Assembly: GCA_017544125.1 (NCBI GenBank) | Contig: JAFYET010000076.1 | Location: forward strand, 1-7,005 | Length of the DNA: 7,005 nt | Direction: 5' to 3' | Source: Ruminococcus sp. | Lineage (GTDB): Bacteria; Bacillota; Clostridia; Oscillospirales; Ruminococcaceae | Part shown: in pieces, positions 1 through 3,984 of the stretch | Position numbering within the stretch: the stretch's first letter is position 1 | Layout of the letters: each line of letters starts with the position of its first letter | Position numbers and translations under genes: made by a program | The notes under the pieces: generated by a model | Told to the model about the DNA's origin: nothing | Databases searched by the model: none | What the model saw: the letters and a program-made list of their open reading frames with translations, nothing else

Positions 1-7
1 CTCGGTT

Positions 8-43
8 AACAGGCTTGTCTCAGGTAACAGGCTTATGTCAGGT
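8..43. repeat. 18-bp direct repeat, two adjacent copies
   Basis: Bases 8-25 and 26-43 are two abutting 18-bp units beginning AACAGGCTT and ending TCAGGT, identical at 16 of 18 positions by eye. The second copy runs straight into the 7-bp array at 40-67, and both units contain the AGGT/AACAGG core of that array, so the 18-mer looks like a degenerate or expanded form of it. No coding function is apparent. Confidence 0.75.
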
Positions 44-71
44 AACAGGTAACAGGTAACAGGTAACAGGT
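40..71. repeat. Heptanucleotide tandem repeat (AGGTAAC)4
   Basis: Four perfect AGGTAAC units occupy 40-67, followed by a partial unit AGGT at 68-71. An isolated unit lies at 22-28. The array ends exactly where the inverted-repeat element begins. It is intergenic and too short and spacer-free to be a CRISPR. Arrays of this size commonly vary in copy number by slippage, so it may differ between strains. Confidence 0.9.
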
Positions 72-198
72 ATTGTGTCCGCCTTGCGGCGGACGGATGT
101 CCATTCGGACTTTCGCCCTAACGAAATCGCCTGAATATTGCGAGAGTGCTTCCCTAACAGCCCGAATGGGCATCCGTCCTGCGCAGCAGGACACAATA
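71..198. repeat. Nested inverted-repeat element (MITE-like or structured intergenic repeat)
   Basis: Bases 71-108 and 162-198 are near-perfect inverted copies: the ends TATTGTGTCC and GGACACAATA match exactly, as do the inner blocks GGACGGATG and CATCCGTCC, and CCATTCGG pairs with CCGAATGG. Each arm is itself a hairpin: GTCCGCC-TTGC-GGCGGAC on the left and GTCCTGC-TGC-GCAGGAC on the right. The centre holds a smaller hairpin, TTTCG-CCCTAA-CGAAA (111-126), and a weak one, TCGC-N9-GCGA (127-143). The two arm hairpins differ at paired positions while keeping their pairing, which suggests selection or copying of structure. No transposase gene or convincing target-site duplication is visible. It may be a non-autonomous mobile repeat or a structured RNA; the sequence does not decide. 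Confidence 0.75.
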
Positions 199-233
199 AT
201 TATGCATTATGCATTATGCATTATGAATTATTA
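199..233. repeat. Heptanucleotide tandem repeat (ATTATGC)3 with degenerate units
   Basis: Three perfect ATTATGC units at 199-219 are followed by ATTATGA (220-226) and ATTATTA (227-233). The array abuts the right end of the inverted-repeat element. The same heptamer, in reverse complement (GCATAAT), recurs at 894-914 beside a copy of the element's right-arm hairpin. Bases 234-269 beyond the array are AT-rich, and I see nothing recognisable there. Confidence 0.9.
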
Positions 234-269
234 ACGCATACACCATATAATATTCTTCTCAATATACTG

Positions 270-299
270 AAGGGCTGCCGGTGAAAGCTGGCAGCTCTT
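270..299 (+). terminator. Terminator-like hairpin upstream of the feo promoter
   Basis: Bases 270-281 pair with 288-299 as a 12-bp stem (two G-U pairs) around a 6-nt loop; the core is GGGCTGCC with GGCAGCTC. Only a short T run (298-300) follows the stem, so it is a weak intrinsic terminator by the U-tract criterion. If active, it would insulate the feo promoter from transcription entering from a gene left of the window. It could instead be an RNA structure with another role. Confidence 0.45.
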
Positions 300-302
300 T
301 AG

Positions 303-318
303 GTTAGTCATAACTAAC
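303..318. promoter_or_regulatory. Candidate iron-box operator 1 (GTTAG-N6-CTAAC)
   Basis: Dyad GTTAG-TCATAA-CTAAC lies about 61 bp upstream of the -35 hexamer. The surrounding 299-317 matches the DtxR/IdeR consensus TWAGGTTAGSCTAACCTWA at 15 of 19 positions by hand alignment. It is the first of several identically spaced dyads around the feo genes, which supports binding by a metal-dependent DtxR-family regulator. The regulator itself is not in the window. Confidence 0.6.
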
Positions 319-328
319 AAAGCGGGTG

Positions 329-344
329 GTTAATCTCGGCTAAC
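329..344. promoter_or_regulatory. Candidate iron-box operator 2 (degenerate dyad)
   Basis: GTTAA-TCTCGG-CTAAC has the same 5-6-5 geometry as the other dyads, with one mismatch in the left half-site and an intact GGCTAAC right half. Its centre is 26 bp from that of operator 1, so the two could bind cooperatively. Taken alone it would be weak evidence; its regular placement makes it plausible. Confidence 0.4.
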
Positions 345-378
345 TTTTCGTCTTTCCGACAAAATTAGTGTGATATCA

Positions 379-407
379 TTGACATTTGTGAGTTAGCAGT
401 GTATAAT
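379..407 (+). promoter_or_regulatory. Consensus SigA promoter of the feo operon
   Basis: TTGACA at 379-384 and TATAAT at 402-407 are perfect sigma-70/SigA hexamers separated by the optimal 17 bp. Transcription should start near 413-416, giving a leader of only about 40 nt before feoA1, too short for a typical riboswitch. A GTTAG half-site (392-396) lies in the spacer and a full iron-box-like dyad (419-434) lies just after the start point. A strong core promoter covered by operators is the expected design for repression when metal is plentiful. A palindrome, TGATATCA (371-378), abuts the -35 element. Confidence 0.9.
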
Positions 408-414
408 CATAATG

Positions 415-435
415 AGAGGTTAGGCTAAACTAACC
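415..435. promoter_or_regulatory. Candidate iron-box operator 3 over the transcription start
   Basis: GGTTAG-GCTAAA-CTAACC is a 6-6-6 dyad at 418-435. Bases 415-433 match the DtxR/IdeR consensus TWAGGTTAGSCTAACCTWA at 16 of 19 positions, including an uninterrupted AGGTTAGGCTAA block. It sits at about +1 to +20 of the predicted transcript, where a bound repressor would block initiation or clearance. This is the best match in the window and the strongest sign that the operon answers to Fe2+ (or Mn2+) through a DtxR-family protein rather than a Fur box. Confidence 0.75.
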
Positions 436-456
436 AAAGTAGAAAGAGGGGATATT

Positions 457-666
457 ATGCCTTTGTTATCTGCAAACGTGGGCGAGACCTACACTATAAC
501 CCGCATAGGCGGCACAGCCGAGGTGAGAAAGCACCTGGAAGACTTAGGCTTTGCCGTGGGCGGCAATGTGACGGTGATATCGCAGATGAGCGGTAATCTT
601 ATCGTCAACGTCAAGGAAACAAGAGTTGCGGTCAGCCGTGAGCTGGCTATGAAGATCATGGTTTAA
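457..666 (+). CDS. feoA: FeoA-family protein (first copy)
   Basis: This encodes a 69-residue SH3-like FeoA protein, a small cytoplasmic partner of the FeoB ferrous-iron transporter. The family signature is visible as a GETYTITRIGG strand near residues 9-19, an EVRKHLEDLGF helix at 22-32 with the conserved LG turn, a GGNVTV strand, and a C-terminal LIVNVKETRVAVSRELAMKIMV region at 48-69. The length is normal for FeoA. A GAGGGG ribosome binding site lies just upstream of the ATG. It lacks the P-LGDPIEV-RGYELS segment present in the second copy, having SQMSGNLIVNV instead, so the two are diverged paralogs rather than a recent duplication. It is the first gene behind the iron-box-covered promoter. 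Family knowledge suggests that FeoA modulates FeoB activity or assembly; the separate job of each copy is not known from sequence. Confidence 0.93.
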   Translation: MPLLSANVGETYTITRIGGTAEVRKHLEDLGFAVGGNVTVISQMSGNLIVNVKETRVAVSRELAMKIMV

Positions 667-678
667 GGAGGATTTGAA

Positions 679-900
679 ATGACACTTAGAGATGCGGGCA
701 TAGGCAGCACCGTGACTGTGAAAAAGCTCACAGGCGAGGGCGCTGTACGACGCAGGATAATGGACATGGGGCTTACCAAAGGCACAGCTGTTACAATTCG
801 CAAGGTAGCGCCGCTGGGCGACCCTATCGAGGTCACTGTCAGGGGCTATGAGCTTTCTATCAGGAAGGCTGATGCTGAGATGGTTGAAGTCAATGCATAA
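679..900 (+). CDS. feoA: FeoA-family protein (second copy, canonical)
   Basis: This 73-residue protein is a textbook FeoA: GIGSTVTVKKLTGEGAVRRR (7-26), then MDMGLTKG at 28-35, and APLGDPIEVTVRGYELSIRK at 44-63. The AAGGAGGA ribosome binding site (665-672) overlaps the stop codon of the first feoA, leaving a 12-bp gap and tight coupling. The last codons and the stop (AAT-GCA-TAA, 892-900) are made of the GCATAAT heptamer of an intergenic repeat, so the C-terminus may have been trimmed or rewritten by the repeat. The conserved domain is complete before that point. Role: SH3-like cytoplasmic accessory to FeoB, inferred from family and context. Confidence 0.95.
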   Translation: MTLRDAGIGSTVTVKKLTGEGAVRRRIMDMGLTKGTAVTIRKVAPLGDPIEVTVRGYELSIRKADAEMVEVNA

Positions 901-938
901 TTTATAATGCATAATTGTGGTGTCCTGCTGCGCAGGAC
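892..938. repeat. Dispersed repeat copy: GCATAAT heptamers plus TGC-loop hairpin
   Basis: GCATAAT (894-900), TTATAAT (901-907) and GCATAAT (908-914) are followed by a short linker and the hairpin GTCCTGC-TGC-GCAGGAC (922-938). This is the reverse complement of the arrangement at about 174-219, where the same hairpin precedes ATTATGC heptamers. It is therefore a second, inverted copy of the right half of the 71-233 element. It begins inside the feoA2 reading frame and supplies its stop codon. Confidence 0.85.
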
Positions 939-978
939 AGATTAAAAAAAGCATCGACTTTTTATTTTTTGTACATAA

Positions 979-994
979 GTTAGCTAAAGCTAAC
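979..994. promoter_or_regulatory. Candidate iron-box operator 4 upstream of feoB
   Basis: GTTAG-CTAAAG-CTAAC shows the same 5-6-5 dyad as the promoter operators and extends to a 7-bp palindrome, GTTAGCT-AA-AGCTAAC. It ends 5 bp before the feoB ribosome binding site (999-1005). I see no convincing promoter in 901-978, so a bound regulator could act as a roadblock, or the site could belong to a weak internal promoter. In RNA the palindrome would also form a small hairpin just before the ribosome binding site. Confidence 0.5.
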
Positions 995-1012
995 ATTTAA
1001 GGAGGAAAAAGA

Positions 1013-3430
1013 ATGAGTATAAAAATAGCGCTGGCGGGCAACCCTAACTGCGGTAAGACCACGCTTTTCAATGCGCTGACGGGCTCAAACCAGTTCGTGG
1101 GCAACTGGCCGGGCGTTACCGTCGAGAAGAAAGAGGGCAAGCTCAAGCAGCACAAGGACGTTATCGTTACCGACCTGCCGGGCATATATTCCCTCTCGCC
1201 CTACACCCTTGAAGAGGTAGTGGCAAGAAACTACCTGATTGACGAGCGCCCCGATGCGATACTCAACATCATCGACGGCACAAACTTAGAGCGCAACCTC
1301 TACCTCACAACACAGCTCACCGAGCTTGGCATACCCGTTGTGTGCGCTGTCAATATGATGGATATTGTCAACAAAAACGGCGATGTGGTGAATGTTTCAA
1401 AGCTCTCGCAGGCTTTAGGCTGCAAGGTGGTAAAGATATCAGCCCTCAAAGGCGACGGCGTGTCTGAAGCTGCCGAGGCAGCTGTAGCGGCAGCACAGGA
1501 GAATGCGACAGAAGCCGTTCACCGCTTTGCACCGGCTGTCGAGCACGCACTTGCTCATATCGAGGAGGCCTGCGTTCACGAGCTGCCCGAAGCACAGCAG
1601 CGCTGGTATGCGATAAAGCTCTTTGAGCGTGATGAAAAGGTCATCGAGAAGCTGGGCATAAAGGGCGACAAGCTCTCGCACATCGAAGCTGACATTGCAG
1701 CAGTCGAGAAAGAGCTTGATGACGATGCCGAGTCGATAATCACAGGCGAGCGCTACGGCTACATCGCAAACATCATTGATGATTGCTTTGAAAAGAAAAA
1801 CAAGGGCGCACTTTCCACCTCTGACAAGATTGATAAGATAGTCACCAACCGCTGGCTGGGTCTTCCCATATTCGCAGCTATAATGTTTGCGGTATACTGG
1901 GTGGCTATGGTGGCTGTGGGTGCAGCGCTTACCGACTTTACAAACGATAACATCTTCGGCGACGGCTTCCACCTCTTCGGCAACGGCACAGAAGCCTATG
2001 AAGCTGACGCTGAGGAGTATGCGACAGCCGATCTGATAATCGCCGGCTATGAAGCATACGCCAAGGAAAACGGCACCGCCCCCACAGAGGACTTCACCTA
2101 CGAGGTCGAGGACGAGGAAACTCTCGAGATAACAAAAGAGACAGCGACTCTCGCAGATTACGAGGACGCACTCGCAACAATGGAGAAGTTTGAAGAAGAG
2201 CCCGACCCCGCAGACTACGGCACCTTCGTGCCCTCTATCCCCGCACTCGCAGAGAAAGGTCTTGACAAGGCAGGCGCTTCTGATTGGCTCAAAGGTCTTA
2301 TCATTGACGGTATCATAGCAGGCGTTGGCGCAGTTTTAGGCTTCGTTCCGCAGATGCTCGTTCTCTTCCTGATGCTCGCATTCTTAGAGGCCTGCGGCTA
2401 TATGTCAAGGATCGCATTCGTGCTTGACAGAATATTCCGCAAGTTCGGTCTCTCGGGCAAGAGCTTTATACCTATGCTTGTGGGTGTCGGCTGCGGCGTT
2501 CCCGGTATCATGGCATCACGTACAATTGAAAACGAGCGTGACCGCCGAATGACCATAATGACCACAACATTTATCCCCTGCGGCGCTAAGGTGCCTTTCA
2601 TCGCAATGATAGCAGGCGCTATCTTCGGCGGCTCGGCATGGGTGGCAACATCTGCATACTTTATCGGCATGGCAGCCATAATAATCTCGGGCATCATGCT
2701 CAAAAAGACAAAGATGTTCGCAGGCGACCCCGCACCCTTTGTTATGGAGCTGCCCGCATACCACCTGCCCACAGTAGGCAGCGTTCTCCGCTCGATGTGG
2801 GAGAGGGGCTGGTCGTTCATCAAGAAGGCAGGAACAGTTATCCTCATCTCGCAGATAGTTATTTGGTTCACAAGCCGCTTCGGCTTTGTTGACGGCAGCC
2901 TTGAAATGCTCGAAGAAGATGCTCTCGACGGCTCTATCCTTGCAAAAATCGGCTCTGCCATTGCGTGGATATTTAAGCCTCTCGGCTTTGGCAACTGGCA
3001 GGCGACTGTTGCTTCTATCACAGGTCTTGTGGCAAAGGAGAACATCGTCGGCACAATGGGCACGCTCTACGGCAGCGGCGACCAGACAACATGGCAGGCA
3101 CTGGGCGCTGCATTCACAGGCATCACGGGCTTTGCATTCTTAGTATTCAACCTGCTTTGCGCACCCTGCTTTGCAGCAATGGGCGCTATCAAGCGTGAGA
3201 TGAACAGCCCCAAGTGGACGGCATTCGCTATCACCTATCAGTGCGGCTTTGCATATGCTGTTGCCCTTATGATAAACCAGTTCGGCGGCGCATTCACAGG
3301 TGACTTAAACGTAGCAGGGCTTATATTTGCGATAGCAATTCTTGCAGGCATGATATATATGCTCGTTCGCCCCTACAAGGAGGCAACAAAGCTCGGGCGC
3401 AAGTTAAGTCTTGCAGGCAGCAAGGCATAA
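1013..3430 (+). CDS. feoB: Ferrous iron transporter FeoB
   Basis: FeoB is the inner-membrane Fe2+ importer with a cytoplasmic N-terminal G domain. G1 is GNPNCGKTT (9-17), the switch region GNWPGVTVEK (30-39), G3 DLPG (54-57), G4 NMMD (114-117) and G5 SALKG (143-147). A helical GDI/linker region follows (about 165-275), then the membrane domain from NRWLGLP (279). Gate 1 includes CGYMSR (461-466), GVGCGVPG with C494 and IPCGAK with C523. Gate 2 includes VAKEN (673-677) and LLCAPCFAAMG with C716 and C719. At 805 residues it exceeds E. coli FeoB (773), mainly because of an acidic stretch at about 327-403, after the first membrane segment and so predicted to be extracytoplasmic. AAGGAGG (999-1005) fixes the start. 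It is followed 12 bp later by a FeoB-associated peptide. The frame is complete, with all GTPase motifs intact. Confidence 0.98.
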   Translation: MSIKIALAGNPNCGKTTLFNALTGSNQFVGNWPGVTVEKKEGKLKQHKDVIVTDLPGIYSLSPYTLEEVVARNYLIDERPDAILNIIDGTNLERNLYLTTQLTELGIPVVCAVNMMDIVNKNGDVVNVSKLSQALGCKVVKISALKGDGVSEAAEAAVAAAQENATEAVHRFAPAVEHALAHIEEACVHELPEAQQRWYAIKLFERDEKVIEKLGIKGDKLSHIEADIAAVEKELDDDAESIITGERYGYIANIIDDCFEKKNKGALSTSDKIDKIVTNRWLGLPIFAAIMFAVYWVAMVAVGAALTDFTNDNIFGDGFHLFGNGTEAYEADAEEYATADLIIAGYEAYAKENGTAPTEDFTYEVEDEETLEITKETATLADYEDALATMEKFEEEPDPADYGTFVPSIPALAEKGLDKAGASDWLKGLIIDGIIAGVGAVLGFVPQMLVLFLMLAFLEACGYMSRIAFVLDRIFRKFGLSGKSFIPMLVGVGCGVPGIMASRTIENERDRRMTIMTTTFIPCGAKVPFIAMIAGAIFGGSAWVATSAYFIGMAAIIISGIMLKKTKMFAGDPAPFVMELPAYHLPTVGSVLRSMWERGWSFIKKAGTVILISQIVIWFTSRFGFVDGSLEMLEEDALDGSILAKIGSAIAWIFKPLGFGNWQATVASITGLVAKENIVGTMGTLYGSGDQTTWQALGAAFTGITGFAFLVFNLLCAPCFAAMGAIKREMNSPKWTAFAITYQCGFAYAVALMINQFGGAFTGDLNVAGLIFAIAILAGMIYMLVRPYKEATKLGRKLSLAGSKA

Positions 3431-3442
3431 GGAGGAAGTTTT

Positions 3443-3619
3443 ATGGCACAGTGGCTTACCGACAACGCAGGCAACATAATAGTTATAGCTATACTGCTAA
3501 TTATCGTGTCTTTAAGCATCAGGTCGATGATAAAGGCTAAAAAGAGCGGCAAAGGCAGCTGCGGCTGCGGCTGTGCGCACTGTGCTATGAGCGGAAAATG
3601 TCATTCTGCAAAAAAATAA
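3443..3619 (+). CDS. FeoB-associated Cys-rich membrane protein
   Basis: This 58-residue peptide starts with ATG at 3443 behind GGAGG (3431-3435), 12 bp after the feoB stop. Residues 11-30 form one hydrophobic membrane segment (NIIVIAILLIIVSLSI), followed by a basic stretch (KAKKSGKGS) and a cysteine cluster CGCGCAHCAMSGKC, with Cys at 40, 42, 44, 47 and 53. Size, layout and position match the FeoB-associated Cys-rich family (older databases call it virus attachment protein p12). By the positive-inside rule the cysteines should face the cytoplasm. They could accept Fe2+ leaving FeoB, sense redox state, or stand in for the absent FeoC. Family assignment is secure; the biochemical role is inference. 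Confidence 0.92.
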   Translation: MAQWLTDNAGNIIVIAILLIIVSLSIRSMIKAKKSGKGSCGCGCAHCAMSGKCHSAKK

Positions 3620-3627
3620 GTAATGTT

Positions 3628-3647
3628 CGGGGGAAGAGATTCCCCCG
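3628..3647. terminator. Strong hairpin between the feo genes and the ATPase pair
   Basis: CGGGGGAA (3628-3635) and TTCCCCCG (3640-3647) form a perfect 8-bp stem with a GAGA loop, a GNRA-type tetraloop that makes the hairpin very stable. No U-tract follows on either strand, so it is a poor intrinsic terminator. It may set an RNA processing or stability boundary that lowers expression of the downstream pair. I found no good promoter in 3620-3684, so read-through from feo remains possible. Confidence 0.5.
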
Positions 3648-3684
3648 TTCATCATATATTTCAATATAGAAAGGAAGAATATCT

Positions 3685-3984
3685 ATGGCAATCTGGGCAA
3701 AGGCAGCATTATTCGTAGGAGGTATGGCAGCAAGCACGCTGGGCATAAAGGCGCTTACGAGCAAATGCGCAAAGAAGGTCTACACACACACCACAGCAGC
3801 AGCTCTCAGAGGCAAGGACGCAGTAATGGAGAACGTAACTAAGGTTCGTGAGTGCTGCGGCGACATCGCAGCTGACGCAAGGGCTTTAAACGAGCAGAGC
3901 GCACAGCAGAGTGACGCAAACATCATCGAGGATACATACACAGAAGAAACAGCAGATGAGGAAGTAACAGGCGATGAGGTGTAA
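3685..3984 (+). CDS. DUF6110-like small membrane-anchored protein next to P1B ATPase
   Basis: This 99-residue protein has a hydrophobic N-terminal segment (about 5-24, AKAALFVGGMAASTLGIKAL), then TSKCAKKVYTHTTAAALRGKD (25-45), a helical region with C57-C58, and a very acidic tail (76-99). The segment 25-60 resembles the DUF6110 family, small clostridial proteins often encoded just before heavy-metal P-type ATPases; I recall this from memory and have not searched it. Start: ATG at 3685 with AAGGAAG (3671-3677) 7 nt upstream. The stop overlaps the ATPase start by 11 bp, implying translational coupling and a shared job. Possible roles are a membrane partner or metal donor for the ATPase, with the acidic tail, H35 or C28/C57/C58 as ligands. 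None of this is demonstrated. Confidence 0.8.
   Translation: MAIWAKAALFVGGMAASTLGIKALTSKCAKKVYTHTTAAALRGKDAVMENVTKVRECCGDIAADARALNEQSAQQSDANIIEDTYTEETADEEVTGDEV

Noticed and set aside
71..198. Complete insertion sequence
   Set aside because: Inverted ends are present, but the 53-bp interior encodes nothing and there is no clear target-site duplication.
40..233. CRISPR-like array in the left intergenic region
   Set aside because: The repeats are 7 bp and directly tandem with no spacers, and no cas gene is present.
415..435. Fur box at the feo promoter
   Set aside because: The site lacks the GATAAT-type hexamers of Fur boxes, while the AGGTTAGGCTAA block fits the DtxR/IdeR consensus much better.
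408..456. Riboswitch in the feoA1 leader
   Set aside because: The predicted leader is only about 40 nt and is largely occupied by the operator dyad and ribosome binding site.
939..978. Intrinsic terminator or promoter between feoA2 and feoB
   Set aside because: The AAAAAG-CATCGA-CTTTTT stem is A/T only and weak, and candidate hexamers (for example TTGTAC at 969-974 with TAACAT at 991-996) match the consensus poorly.
544..996. Long minus-strand open frame opposite feoA1 and feoA2
   Set aside because: It is antisense to two clear FeoA genes and crosses the repeat and operator region; its Cys/His-rich translation resembles no family and it has no ribosome binding site.
2398..3063. 221-codon minus-strand open frame opposite feoB
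   Set aside because: It lies within the conserved FeoB membrane domain and reflects GC-rich codon use on the other strand; no promoter or ribosome binding site is seen.
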